DNA of 64,000 nucleotides from Rhodospirillales bacterium (GCA_023898765.1 CP060238.1:558001-622000), one strand, 5' to 3'. Shown: positions 18,543-29,351, counted from the stretch's first letter. Notes: generated by a model not told the origin, from the sequence alone. Translations and numbers: made by a program.

Positions 18543-18958
18543 GCCGTTTCCACCGTGATTATGTGTGATTCGTCTTTTTTTGCGGCGAAGAGAATATCTG
18601 TCCGGTCTTTTGGCAGGTAGTTTCCGGCTCTTTCCGGCCATTCGATCAGGGCAATGCCGTCACTTAAAGCCTCGTCCCATCCCAGTTCAAAAATATCTTC
18701 GGGGTTTTTGATCCGGTAGAGATCGAAATGCCAAATATCGGCGCAAGGGGTTTCATAGGTTTGGACAAGCGTGAAAGTCGGGCTTGGCACCTCCGTATCT
18801 TTTCCGCAGAGCGTCCGGATAAATCCGCGGGCGAAAACGCTTTTTCCTGTGCCCAAGTCTCCGCTCAGGCAAAAAACATCGCCAGGCCGGGCTTTAAGGG
18901 CGATTTTTGCCGCAAAATTCGCCGTATCGGATTCGCTTTTTGAGACAAAGTTTTTCAT
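18539..18958 (-). CDS. tsaE: tRNA threonylcarbamoyladenosine biosynthesis ATPase TsaE
   Basis: TsaE is the ATPase that supports TsaB-TsaD in making t6A37 on ANN-decoding tRNAs. It has 139 residues from ATG 18958, with Walker A LSGDLGTGKS (~31-40), the PSPTFTLVQTY segment and HFDLYRI typical of the family. A longer frame to 19015 overlaps the divergent reductase gene and adds no conserved sequence. It is the first gene of the tsaE-murU-addB-addA unit. Confidence 0.95.
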   Translation of the reverse strand: MKNFVSKSESDTANFAAKIALKARPGDVFCLSGDLGTGKSVFARGFIRTLCGKDTEVPSPTFTLVQTYETPCADIWHFDLYRIKNPEDIFELGWDEALSDGIALIEWPERAGNYLPKDRTDILFAAKKDESHIITVETA

Positions 18959-19015
18959 CTTTTCGCCTTTAATTCCTTGTATTTTGCGAAGGTTCTCCCT
19001 TATACCAGATATCAA

Positions 19016-20038
19016 ATGTCAAAAAACAATAGATTTGAAACCGATGTTGCAATTATCGGCGCGGGACCCGTGGGGCTGTTCGCCGTTTTTGAGTGCGGCA
19101 TGCTGGGGCTTAAAACCCATGTGGTCGATTCGCTGGAAGAAATAGGCGGGCAATGCAGCGCGCTTTATCCGGAAAAGCCGATCTATGATATTCCAGGCTG
19201 CCCGGCCATTTTGGCGGGTGATTTGATTTCAAATCTTGAGGCGCAGGCCGCCCCGTTTCAACCGACTTACCATTTGGGGCAACAAATAGTTTCTATTTGC
19301 AAAGAAAGTAGCAAATGGAAACTCATCTCCTCCGGCGGTCTGGAAATCTTCGCAGCGGCTGTTATCGTTGCGGGCGGGGCCGGGGCTTTCGGTCCGAACA
19401 GGCCGCCGCTGGAGGGGCTGGATTCTTACGAAGGCACATCCGTTTTTTACATGGTGCGCCGGAAAAGCGATTTTAAAGGGAAAAGAGTTGTGATTGCGGG
19501 CGGGGGAGACAGTGCCGTGGACTGGGCGCTTTCCCTCTCTGACGTTGCAGACAGGTTGTATGTGGTTCACCGGCGCGAGAAATTCCGCGCGGCCCCTGAA
19601 AGCGCCGCCCGTTTGAAAATGTTGGAAGAATCGGGGAAGCTGGAACTTGTAACCCCTTATCAACTCAAAGGGCTTGAAGGAAACGGGGGCCTCTTAAGCG
19701 GCGTACACGTACAGTCCATGGACGGGGAAGGCCGGCTTCTGGAAGCCGATATCCTTTTGCCTTTTTTCGGGCTTGCCACCGATTTGGGCCCTATTTCTGA
19801 CTGGGGACTGGAGGTAGACAAGCACCGGATCAAAGTTGATCCGTCAAGCTGCGCGACAAACCTGCCCGGAATATATGCTATAGGTGACATTGTAACATAT
19901 GAAGACAAACTCCAATATATTCTGACCGGTTTTGCCGAAAGTGCGCAGGCCGCCCATGCCATTTATCACCGGATTCATCCCGGCGAGGCGCTGCATTTTG
20001 AATATTCCACGACCAAAGGCATTCCTTCCGCTGCGTGA
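19016..20038 (+). CDS. Ferredoxin--NADP(+) reductase, thioredoxin-reductase-like (YumC type)
   Basis: This FAD-dependent enzyme, 340 residues, exchanges electrons between NADPH and ferredoxin. It has an N-terminal FAD motif VAIIGAGPVGLF, the GGQCSALYPEKPIYDIPG segment typical of this subgroup, and an NADP-binding motif VIAGGGDSAVDWAL followed by VVHRREKFRA. The CxxC redox pair of thioredoxin reductases is missing, which separates it from TrxB. The C-terminal FAD motif is GIYAIGDIVTY. The start at 19016 is preferred over 18977, which would overlap tsaE. Confidence 0.9.
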   Translation: MSKNNRFETDVAIIGAGPVGLFAVFECGMLGLKTHVVDSLEEIGGQCSALYPEKPIYDIPGCPAILAGDLISNLEAQAAPFQPTYHLGQQIVSICKESSKWKLISSGGLEIFAAAVIVAGGAGAFGPNRPPLEGLDSYEGTSVFYMVRRKSDFKGKRVVIAGGGDSAVDWALSLSDVADRLYVVHRREKFRAAPESAARLKMLEESGKLELVTPYQLKGLEGNGGLLSGVHVQSMDGEGRLLEADILLPFFGLATDLGPISDWGLEVDKHRIKVDPSSCATNLPGIYAIGDIVTYEDKLQYILTGFAESAQAAHAIYHRIHPGEALHFEYSTTKGIPSAA

Positions 20039-20060
20039 TGTTATGCGCTAGAATGAGGAG

Positions 20061-20453
20061 ATGAGACATCTGATTTTCTTGGCGCTGGGTGCCTGTTTTT
20101 TCTTTTACGGACCTCCTTTTTCTGCATTGGCGGCGGGGGAAGTTTCCCCGTCTCCCATTTGCGGCGTTTTGTACAATTCCACGTCCTACAAAGTCTATGG
20201 GACGCTTTCGACCGACATTGCAGGAGAAAAAGAAGGGATGGAAATTCGGCATACGGAAAGCTTCAAAATAGAAGCCGGAAAGCGGATGGAGTTTTGCTCT
20301 CGCGGTCCCTTTTACGAAGGCCGCCGCCTGGAGCTGAGTTTGCGGACACTGTTTCCCGTTTTTTCCTGCCGGACGAGGATCGACCGGGAAATCACAATTT
20401 CCAGCCGTCCGAAATCCGAAGGCGGTTACGAGTATTCGGCAGATTGTTTATAG
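20061..20453 (+). CDS. Small secreted protein with four cysteines, function unknown
   Basis: I do not recognise this 130-residue protein with certainty. It has a signal peptide (hydrophobic to ~24, cleavage near SALAAG) and a mature part of about 105 residues. Four Cys (PICGV, EFCSR, FSCRT, SADCL) suggest two disulfides in the periplasm. The segment RRLELSLRTLFPVFSCRTRI looks like a conserved core. It begins 22 bases after the reductase stop and may be co-transcribed with it. Codon use resembles that of its neighbours. Confidence 0.7.
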   Translation: MRHLIFLALGACFFFYGPPFSALAAGEVSPSPICGVLYNSTSYKVYGTLSTDIAGEKEGMEIRHTESFKIEAGKRMEFCSRGPFYEGRRLELSLRTLFPVFSCRTRIDREITISSRPKSEGGYEYSADCL

Positions 20454-20505
20454 GCTTTTTCAGACAAGGATTGTGTCAAGGCTTACGTTTTAAGATAAAA
20501 CATTA

Positions 20506-22062
20506 TCAGTTATAATGTTTCTTTTCTTTCTGTCCGTCGGCATATTTCTGGTCGGCGACAAGCCGGGCATATCTTTCGTCTATCTTTTTAATTTCGCTCT
20601 TGAATTTTTTCATGTCCTGTCCGGTGAGCTTTTCTCCCGTGGGCAAATTAACGGAACGCGGGTTGATTTGTTGCCCGTTTTTCAAAACCTCGTAATGTAA
20701 GTGAGGTCCTGTAGAGCGTCCTGTCGTTCCCACATATCCTATGACTTGCCCTTGTGTGACACGGGCGCCGACACGCGTTTTAATTTTGCTCATATGGGCA
20801 TAAGCGGTTTTCAGTTCAGAATTATGGCGGATGCGAACGTATTTTCCGTACGAGCTAAAGCGGCCGGCCTTTTCAACGACACCGTCTCCGGCGGCATAAA
20901 TCGGCGTTCCTGTGGCAGCCGCGAAATCCATCCCTTTATGCATTTTGCTGTATCCCAAAACCGGGTGACGTCTCATACCGAAACCGGACGACATGCGCGC
21001 CCCGTCGATAGGCGTTGTCATGAGCGTTCTTTTTAAACTTTGACCGTCTGCGCCGAAATAACCTACCCGTCCGTCGGCCATTTCATAGCGGTAAAGAGGC
21101 AATTCTTTTCCGTTTAAGGTTAGCTTCGCGTACAGGATGTCCCCGGTTTTTACAACATGACCGTTGTCGGTTTCAAAGCTGTCATAGAGCACTTCAAGTC
21201 CGTCGCCTTTCCGGACATCCCGCTGGAAATCGACATTCCATGAATAAATGCGGATTGCCTCCGTTACGACAGATTTTGGAATACCGGCCTTGGCAGCGCT
21301 TCCATAAAGAGAAACTTCGATATTCGTTTTTTGTGCGCGCGCAACTTTTTCCACTTCCTTTTCGTGAAGCTTGGATGAAAACCCTTCTGCGCCACGGTAA
21401 ACGATCAATGTTTTTACCGAATCCAAAGGGATTTTCATACGTGCAAAACGCATCCCTCCACCGTCCTCCGGCACAAAATGCATGTGGACATCTTGCCCCG
21501 CTTTCAAATGACGCGGATCAAAATTCGCCTTCATTGCTTTAATGATCTGGTCTGCTTCTGTTCCTCCGACACCGGAATGCTCCATTACAATGCCCAGAGA
21601 ATCTCCCGGTTTCACGGTGACAATTTTTTCAACCGGCTGCGGAATACTGCGCGCAATTGCAGAAACGGAGGATAATTGGCCATAAAGACTGGCGTTTAAC
21701 CGGCTTGAAAAATTTTCAGGAGGGTGCAGGCGCCCGGCTATCTGACTATTTTCTCCTGTTTGGCCATACAGGCGAAGGCCGTCGGGAGAAGAGGCTAAAG
21801 ATGTAAAGAACGGCGAACTGACAACCAGAAATAAAACAGCCGGAGCGACAATATAACGCAGCCGCAGATATCCCGACCGGGTCAGGACATGGCGTTGCCG
21901 TAAACGCAAAATCCGGCCGAGAAAAGAAAGGACTGCAGGGCAGTTTTTTTTGAGTTTTTCAGGCGCAATACTTCCCGCGTCTGCGCAAAACCCTTTCAGA
22001 AAAGTAACAACCCGTCTTTTCAACATTATTGCATGCTTCTCTTCTTTGGTGTTTCTATTCAT
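20506..22062 (-). CDS. M23-family peptidoglycan endopeptidase with membrane anchor (MepM-like)
   Basis: This zinc metallopeptidase is predicted to cut peptide cross-links in the wall. It has 518 residues: a basic cytosolic N-terminus (~1-60), a hydrophobic anchor (~65-85, VAPAVLFLVVSSPFF), then a LysM/OapA-like domain (IVTVKPGDSLGIVMEHSG, ~145-200). A C-terminal M23 domain carries HKGMDFAAATG (~374, HxxxD) and the HLHYEV zinc motif (~452). The catalytic residues are complete. The downstream ~45 residues are charged and helical. Relatives such as E. coli MepM have the same layout. It has its own promoter at 22099-22127. An alternative ATG lies at 22026. Confidence 0.9.
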   Translation of the reverse strand: MNRNTKEEKHAIMLKRRVVTFLKGFCADAGSIAPEKLKKNCPAVLSFLGRILRLRQRHVLTRSGYLRLRYIVAPAVLFLVVSSPFFTSLASSPDGLRLYGQTGENSQIAGRLHPPENFSSRLNASLYGQLSSVSAIARSIPQPVEKIVTVKPGDSLGIVMEHSGVGGTEADQIIKAMKANFDPRHLKAGQDVHMHFVPEDGGGMRFARMKIPLDSVKTLIVYRGAEGFSSKLHEKEVEKVARAQKTNIEVSLYGSAAKAGIPKSVVTEAIRIYSWNVDFQRDVRKGDGLEVLYDSFETDNGHVVKTGDILYAKLTLNGKELPLYRYEMADGRVGYFGADGQSLKRTLMTTPIDGARMSSGFGMRRHPVLGYSKMHKGMDFAAATGTPIYAAGDGVVEKAGRFSSYGKYVRIRHNSELKTAYAHMSKIKTRVGARVTQGQVIGYVGTTGRSTGPHLHYEVLKNGQQINPRSVNLPTGEKLTGQDMKKFKSEIKKIDERYARLVADQKYADGQKEKKHYN

Positions 22063-22098
22063 TTTTGATATGTATGAAACCGCCTGACCCAGACCCAG

Positions 22099-22127
22099 AA
22101 TCTAGCATAGCAGACGATATGTTCCAA
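22099..22127 (-). promoter_or_regulatory. Candidate promoter for the M23 peptidase gene
   Basis: Read on the minus strand: TTGGAA (22127-22122), a 17-base spacer, and TAGATT (22104-22099), with TGC before the -10 (extended -10). The peptidase ATG lies about 35 bases downstream. Confidence 0.5.
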
Positions 22128-22173
22128 CTCTTTCATAAAACTTATGGGTCTGAAATATTTGAAGACGCAGTCT

Positions 22174-22713
22174 CTAATGGCCACATTTTCCAGAAATAGC
22201 ATCGTGAGCCGCGCTGCTGCCGCGCAGGCTATAGGTATCTGTTGTTAACGTTCCCCGGCGCGAGGTTCCTTTTACAACCATTTTTGACCCGCCGCGAATC
22301 GCTGAAGCGAGACGGTTATCCGTTTCGGCATCGGCGGTCCATGCGGTTTCATCCTGCGTGAAGAGGCTAAAACTTTGCGTTCCGATGGTTACGGTAACTT
22401 CGCTGCCTTCTTTGTAAGGGTATCCGGCAATATAGCTGAAAACATTGTTTGTGCCTTCGGCCGGACGGCTGGTGATAAGCGCGTAAATTTTACCCCGGCG
22501 GCTATAATCACCTTCGTCTTTTTCGGGTGTCGCCGCCATGTAACAAACCTGATTCCCGTTTTCCATGAATTTATAAACCGACCAGTCGCCGTGTGTGCCG
22601 ACCAGTTCCGGCTCGGATGCCTGCGCAGCGGAAGGTGCGAGAGGGACGGCAAAAAGAGCTAAAGAGAAGGCTAAAATCAAGGTCCAGAATGTCTTGTCCG
22701 ATCGAATCATCAT
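22174..22713 (-). CDS. Invasion-associated locus B (IalB)-family periplasmic protein
   Basis: IalB-family proteins are secreted alphaproteobacterial proteins; IalB of Bartonella is linked to erythrocyte invasion, but most family members are in free-living bacteria and have no known role. The sequence has a signal peptide (LALFAVPLAPSAAQASE), then GDWSVYKFMENGNQVCYMAA and a C-terminal GGSKMVVKGTSRRGTLTTDTYSL, the usual IalB pattern. The start at 22713 is preferred because a promoter lies at 22780-22752, which would place the longer GTG start (22743) at the very 5' end of the mRNA. GGAA lies 7 bases upstream of ATG 22713; a second ATG follows at once. Confidence 0.8.
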   Translation of the reverse strand: MMIRSDKTFWTLILAFSLALFAVPLAPSAAQASEPELVGTHGDWSVYKFMENGNQVCYMAATPEKDEGDYSRRGKIYALITSRPAEGTNNVFSYIAGYPYKEGSEVTVTIGTQSFSLFTQDETAWTADAETDNRLASAIRGGSKMVVKGTSRRGTLTTDTYSLRGSSAAHDAISGKCGH

Positions 22714-22751
22714 TTGTGTTCCAATACTGATTGTTTTTCTCACGTTTTGTG

Positions 22752-22780
22752 AATGTACGGGGCGGATTAATTTACCGCAA
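22752..22780 (-). promoter_or_regulatory. Candidate promoter for the IalB-like gene
   Basis: Minus strand: TTGCGG (22780-22775), 17 bases, TACATT (22757-22752). The predicted start of transcription near 22745 supports translation from 22713. It lies between the end of the RNA methyltransferase gene and the IalB-like gene. Confidence 0.5.
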
Positions 22781-22785
22781 GTCCT

Positions 22786-23328
22786 TTATTTTATGTTGAA
22801 GTTTGTTCTTGTCTTGCGTCGCCGAGTCACATTGTTTTCCGCCGGAATTACAGGCTTTCCGCAAGGGCGGACGGGCCGTTCGGCATAACGTCCCATGGAG
22901 ATCATCCTGTCATACATGGTTAAAGCGCCTGCCACCCCGACATTGATACAAAATTTTGACGGTATTTTGACAATATGATCGCATTTTTCGATCAGTTCCG
23001 GGGACAAGTCTCCCATCTCCGGCCCCAGGACATAAGCGCCGCGTGTGGGGTGTCTAAAAGAGGGCATTTCAATCGAATCCTCCATAAATTCGATGCCTGT
23101 CAAACTGCATCCTTCCGGTAAATCCATTTCCTGCACACTGTTCCAGACATGAAAGGGCATATGGTCAAATGCGCCGGAGGTGTCAGAAACCCGGATTTCG
23201 TTTATATCAACGACCGGGCGAATAACAAAAAAGAAACTCGCGCCAAAGGCGTGGGCTGTTCGCACCAGATTGCCCAGATTGCCCTCTTTGCTGATTCCTT
23301 CGACTCCGATTCCAAAATATCCACGCAT
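22786..23328 (-). CDS. SPOUT-class (TrmH/SpoU-like) RNA methyltransferase
   Basis: It is predicted to 2'-O-methylate an RNA using S-adenosylmethionine. All three SpoU motifs are visible in 180 residues: motif 1 EGNLGNLVRTAHAFGAS (~16-32), motif 2 YVLGPEMGDLSPEL (~100) and motif 3 KFCINVGVAGALTMYDR (~127). It is shorter than TrmH and has no N-terminal substrate-binding domain. The RNA target cannot be told from the sequence. It starts 4 bases after the aminotransferase stop, so the two are probably one operon. Confidence 0.87.
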   Translation of the reverse strand: MRGYFGIGVEGISKEGNLGNLVRTAHAFGASFFFVIRPVVDINEIRVSDTSGAFDHMPFHVWNSVQEMDLPEGCSLTGIEFMEDSIEMPSFRHPTRGAYVLGPEMGDLSPELIEKCDHIVKIPSKFCINVGVAGALTMYDRMISMGRYAERPVRPCGKPVIPAENNVTRRRKTRTNFNIK

Positions 23329-23332
23329 ATTT

Positions 23333-24511
23333 TTATCCGTTTATAACCTGTTCGAGTTTATCTATCGCTTCGACCAGTTTTCTTTCCGATACGGCAAAGC
23401 ACAAGCGAAGCCAGCTTTTACAACACTCTCCGAAAGCGCAGCCTGGCGCGAGGCTTAAGCCTCCCTCGTCAATGAGCCGTTTTGCCAGCGCCATGCAGTC
23501 TTCTTCCCCCTCTATCCGAAAGAAGCTGTAAAATGTGGCGGGCGGACGATGCGTATGAATGCGGGGATTTTCTCTAAAACGGTCTGTCAGCAAATCCAGA
23601 TTGGATCGCCAGGATTCAAGCTGTTGGGCGATGAAATCCTCCCCGTGCCGCAAGGCTTCAATCCCGCCAAATTGGGTAAATGTTGGCGGACCCATATTAT
23701 CGTACAACGCTATCCCCTGAATAATATTTTCAGATTCCGGCGGTCCAACGAGCCAGCCAAGCCGCCAGCCGGTCATGGCATAGGATTTTGAAAAGCTGTT
23801 AATCGTAAACAGAAAGTCGTGATCCTGGGCGATTTCCAGAAAACTCGGGGCGTGGGATGTATAAAAGACGCTCCGGTTGTAGACCTCATCGGAAATAATC
23901 CAGATTCCACGTGCCCGGGCAAATTCCAGAACGTCCTTCATCTCTTCCCGCCGCATAATCCAGCCCGTTGGGTTGGAAGGAGTGACGATTAAAATGGCCT
24001 TCGTACGTGACGTACATGCCTGAAAAACCTTTTCCAGATCCAGATTCCAGCCGTTTTCATTTTCATCCAGCGGGACCTGTACAACTTTTGCCTGAGCCAG
24101 TCCCACCGCGCCCAGAAGGTTTTTCCAGATCGGGGTGATGGCGACGACTTCATCATCTTCCTCTAAAATAGACGTGAGGGCGAGATGCATGGCGCTGCTG
24201 CCGGAGGGGGTTACAAAAATCCGGCCGGTGGGCATGTTCAGCCCCATCAGGCGCGTATAATAGGCCGCAATTTCCTGCCGCAGTTCGGGTCTTCCAACCA
24301 CAGGGCCGTAAAAGGTTTTTCCTTCTTTCATGGCCTTATGGGTGGCACTGGTAATGAAGTCCGGTGTTTTGAGGTCTCCTTCCCCTTGTCCCAGCGACAG
24401 AATATCGGGCCTGCGCCACCCGTAACGCAGCATTTCCGCCCCCGGATTAGGGGCAAGCCGTTCTAAAACACCGCGAAAAGGGATGTTTTCCTGTTCGATT
24501 TCTTTTGTCAC
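23333..24511 (-). CDS. PLP-dependent class I/II aminotransferase
   Basis: This fold-type I aminotransferase has 392 residues. Substrate-binding and PLP motifs are present: GPVVGRPELRQEIAAYY, TPSNPTGWIM, ISDEVYN, and the Schiff-base lysine in NSFSKSYAMTGWRLGW. The C-terminal arginine region (KSWLRLCFA) is as expected. The nearest type is aspartate/aromatic aminotransferase-like, but the precise substrate cannot be assigned. It overlaps nothing and lies between acetoacetyl-CoA synthetase (3 bases upstream) and the RNA methyltransferase, suggesting a three-gene unit. Confidence 0.85.
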   Translation of the reverse strand: MTKEIEQENIPFRGVLERLAPNPGAEMLRYGWRRPDILSLGQGEGDLKTPDFITSATHKAMKEGKTFYGPVVGRPELRQEIAAYYTRLMGLNMPTGRIFVTPSGSSAMHLALTSILEEDDEVVAITPIWKNLLGAVGLAQAKVVQVPLDENENGWNLDLEKVFQACTSRTKAILIVTPSNPTGWIMRREEMKDVLEFARARGIWIISDEVYNRSVFYTSHAPSFLEIAQDHDFLFTINSFSKSYAMTGWRLGWLVGPPESENIIQGIALYDNMGPPTFTQFGGIEALRHGEDFIAQQLESWRSNLDLLTDRFRENPRIHTHRPPATFYSFFRIEGEEDCMALAKRLIDEGGLSLAPGCAFGECCKSWLRLCFAVSERKLVEAIDKLEQVING

Positions 24512-24514
24512 GTT

Positions 24515-26464
<1,950 letters not shown>

Positions 26465-26496
26465 CGGTTTTTGTAACCCTTTGTAGAATAACGCCG

Positions 26497-26525
26497 AAGA
26501 TATCGCCATAATGAATCAATTTCAA
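26497..26525 (-). promoter_or_regulatory. Candidate promoter for the acetoacetyl-CoA synthetase operon
   Basis: Minus strand: TTGAAA (26525-26520), 17 bases, TATCTT (26502-26497). Transcription would begin near 26490, about 25 bases before ATG 26464. The same 108-base divergent spacer must serve the DsbD-like gene on the other strand. Confidence 0.5.
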
Positions 26526-26572
26526 TCATGTTGACTCACCAGATATGGAATGACAAGGAAGGTTGCCCTCAC

Positions 26573-28699
26573 ATGACGTTTTCAACATTTATCCGTTTTC
26601 CGGTTCTTTTTGCGCTTTGGACCGGGATATTGATGGGAACGTTTTTTTGGAAACCGGTTTCTTCCTATGCCGGATATGGCGATGGCGGCAATCAGACCCC
26701 TCATGTTTCCATTCGCCTTGTAGCCGATAAAACAAAGGTTACAGGCGGCGAAAAGATTACCCTCGGGATTGAACAGGAAATTGAAACCGGCTGGCATACG
26801 TACTGGATCAATCCGGGAGATTCGGGAACGCCTGCGCGCGTTTCGTGGACCTTGCCCAAAGGGTTTAAAGTATCGGAGCCTGCGTGGCCCATTCCCGGGA
26901 AAATGAAAATGGGGCCCTTGGTGAACTATGGGTACGAAGGCAAGGTGACGTTGCTTCAGGATTTAACGCTTCCTGAAAAGCTGCCTTCCGGGCCTGTCAC
27001 GCTCAACGCACAGATTGATCTTCTTGTCTGCCATGAAATCTGCATTCCTGAAACGCATCAGGCCCAAATTACCCTGAATGGTGCTGAGAAAGCGCAAGCT
27101 TCTGTTATTGCGTTAGCTCGCGCCGAACTGCCGCTGGAAACCGGATGGGAAGCTCTCATAAGCGAAGAGAATGGAACCTTGGAAGTGCGTGTGATCGCGG
27201 AAAATACAGCGCCTTTTGCAAAAACAGGTTCCATTCATTTCTTTCCGGAAGAATGGGGGCTTCTTGATAATACCGCAAAGCCCGAAGCGCAGATCACAGA
27301 TACGGGGCTTTTGATTCGTCAAGGCCGGGGGGAAAGAGCGCTTTCGGATGTGCCTACTGCGAAGGGGGTTATTGTTTATCAGGATCCGCAGGGACAAAAG
27401 AAGGGCATCCGCATCGCAACCTTGGTTGATTTTTCCTCTGCTCCTTCGTCTGTCAACGGAATTCTTGTCAGTGATATTTCTCTTTTAACGGCGCTTTTTT
27501 CCGCGCTGCTGGGGGGGCTTATTCTGAACCTGATGCCGTGTGTGTTTCCTGTTTTATCCATGAAGGCCTTGAGCCTCGTCAAACTTAAAGACAAGGAAAT
27601 TTCAAAGGCGCGTGCGCATGGCCTTGCTTATACCGCCGGCGTTTTGGCTAGCTTTGCCGTTATTGCGGGCGCCCTTATCGCACTGAAAGCGGCCGGCGCA
27701 CAAATTGGCTGGGGGTTTCAGTTGCAAAATCCGTTGATGATTTTAACGCTCGCCTATTTGCTTTTCCTTATCGGATTAAACCTGTCCGGCTTTTTTAAAC
27801 TGACTGCCGGGCGTTTCGCAGGAATCGGAACCTACTTCACGCAAAAACACGGGGTTACAGGGTCTTTTGCCACGGGCGTTCTGGCCGCCCTCGTCGCCAC
27901 ACCCTGTACGGCTCCTTTCATGGGGATTGCCATGGGATTTGCCCTGACGCAGCCTGCCTTGATTGCTATGAGTGTTTTTCTGATGCTCGGTTTTGGACTG
28001 GCGCTGCCCTATCTGGTGCTGACTTTCGTTCCGGCCCTGCGCCATCTTTTGCCGCATCCCGGCCACTGGATGGAAACTTTCCGGCAATTTCTGGCTTTTC
28101 CGATGTTTGCGTCTGCGGCATGGCTGGTCTGGGTTCTTGCGCAGCAAACAAATCCGATGGGTGTTTTTTCCGCGCTTTCAGGCATGATTGCCCTGACCTT
28201 TATGATCTGGCTGGCCAAACTCCGGCCTGAAAAAAGGGCTGGAAAAATTGTTGCACTTTTTTTGATGCTGGGGTCTTTGGGGTTTGTCATTTCGACCTGC
28301 ACGCTTTCCCGGCACAAGGCAGAGGAAGGCGCATTTGCGGTTTGGGAAGACTGGGAACCCTATACGGAAGCCCGCCTGAATAAATTGTTGCGGGAAGGAC
28401 ATCCTGTTTTTGTGAACATGACGGCGGCTTGGTGCATTACCTGTAAGGTCAATGAAAAAGTGGCTTTATCGACGGAGACGACACGTAAGATTTTCAAAGA
28501 AAAAAATATCCGCACTTTGAAGGGCGATTGGACCAACCAGGACTCTGAAATTACAAAATATCTGGCGTCCTATGGCCGCAACGGAGTGCCTTTGTATGTC
28601 TATTATCCCCTGCGCGACGAGGAGACGGGTAAAAGGCCGGAGGCCGTTATTTTGCCCCAGATTTTAACAACAAACACCATGACCGAAACCATTCAATAA
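26573..28699 (+). CDS. DsbD/ScsB-family thiol:disulfide reductase
   Basis: It carries electrons from cytosolic thioredoxin across the inner membrane to periplasmic proteins. The 708-residue protein has a signal peptide and an N-terminal periplasmic domain (~25-290) with the redox pair in DLLVCHEICIPE. A central eight-helix DsbD domain (~300-560) contains LMPCVFPVLSMK and VATPCTAPFMG with one conserved Cys each. A C-terminal thioredoxin-like domain (~590-708) has NMTAAWCITCK. The N-terminal domain is the longer ScsB type rather than E. coli DsbD. The start at 26573 follows AAGGAAGG by 10 bases; ATG 26528 lacks a ribosome site. It is followed after 15 bases by a redoxin lipoprotein. Confidence 0.9.
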   Translation: MTFSTFIRFPVLFALWTGILMGTFFWKPVSSYAGYGDGGNQTPHVSIRLVADKTKVTGGEKITLGIEQEIETGWHTYWINPGDSGTPARVSWTLPKGFKVSEPAWPIPGKMKMGPLVNYGYEGKVTLLQDLTLPEKLPSGPVTLNAQIDLLVCHEICIPETHQAQITLNGAEKAQASVIALARAELPLETGWEALISEENGTLEVRVIAENTAPFAKTGSIHFFPEEWGLLDNTAKPEAQITDTGLLIRQGRGERALSDVPTAKGVIVYQDPQGQKKGIRIATLVDFSSAPSSVNGILVSDISLLTALFSALLGGLILNLMPCVFPVLSMKALSLVKLKDKEISKARAHGLAYTAGVLASFAVIAGALIALKAAGAQIGWGFQLQNPLMILTLAYLLFLIGLNLSGFFKLTAGRFAGIGTYFTQKHGVTGSFATGVLAALVATPCTAPFMGIAMGFALTQPALIAMSVFLMLGFGLALPYLVLTFVPALRHLLPHPGHWMETFRQFLAFPMFASAAWLVWVLAQQTNPMGVFSALSGMIALTFMIWLAKLRPEKRAGKIVALFLMLGSLGFVISTCTLSRHKAEEGAFAVWEDWEPYTEARLNKLLREGHPVFVNMTAAWCITCKVNEKVALSTETTRKIFKEKNIRTLKGDWTNQDSEITKYLASYGRNGVPLYVYYPLRDEETGKRPEAVILPQILTTNTMTETIQ

Positions 28700-28714
28700 G
28701 ATGGAGATACAAAC

Positions 28715-29326
28715 ATGACCAAAACTTTTTTTCTTTCTTTTCTGGCTCTTTTAACTCTGGCGGGATGCTTGCCGGAAAGTAAAGTCGAAGCCAAAATCGG
28801 TGAAATGGCCCCGAATTTTACAGGGACGGACAGCACGGGCAGTAAAATCAGCTTAAGCGATTTCAAAGGCAGGAATGTCGTTCTGGAGTGGACAAACCAT
28901 GAGTGCCCTTTTGTTAAAAAACATTATGGGTCCGGAAACATGCAAAAGCTCCAGCAGAAATATACGGAGCAAGGTGTGATTTGGCTGAGCATCGTTTCTT
29001 CGGCGGTTGGCAAGCAGGGCTATACAAGCGGTGAAGAAGCGGCCGCTATCATAAAAGAAAAAGGAGCGCATGCGACCGCCCGCATTCTTGATTCCAGCGG
29101 GAAGATCGGAAGGCTGTACGGGGCACGCACGACGCCGCATATGTTTGTTGTCAGTAAAGAAGGTATTCTTGTCTATGCGGGGGCCATCGACAGCGATCCC
29201 GGCTTTAATCCCGAAGGTATCAAGGGGGCTACGAATTATGTTGCAGATGCGCTGGAATCCCTTGCCAAAGGAGAGGCTGTCAAGGTTTCAGCCACAAAAC
29301 CTTACGGATGCGCTGTAAAATATTAG
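28715..29326 (+). CDS. Peroxiredoxin/redoxin-like lipoprotein
   Basis: This 203-residue thioredoxin-fold protein has a lipoprotein signal (LLTLAGC, Cys ~18), so it is probably anchored in the periplasm. The motif WTNHECPFVKKHYGSGNMQ places one likely active Cys where peroxiredoxin-like (PRX_like1) proteins have theirs; there is no CxxC. Downstream, RTTPHMFVVSKEG contains the cis-proline. It directly follows the DsbD/ScsB-like gene, which is the plausible reductant. A terminator follows at 29352. Confidence 0.82.
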   Translation: MTKTFFLSFLALLTLAGCLPESKVEAKIGEMAPNFTGTDSTGSKISLSDFKGRNVVLEWTNHECPFVKKHYGSGNMQKLQQKYTEQGVIWLSIVSSAVGKQGYTSGEEAAAIIKEKGAHATARILDSSGKIGRLYGARTTPHMFVVSKEGILVYAGAIDSDPGFNPEGIKGATNYVADALESLAKGEAVKVSATKPYGCAVKY

Positions 29327-29351
29327 CCCTGAAAGACTTTACCCGTTAATG

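Noticed and set aside
26509..26509. Upstream ATG for acetoacetyl-CoA synthetase
   Set aside because: It lies between the -35 and -10 of the predicted promoter, and the family N-terminus begins at 26464.
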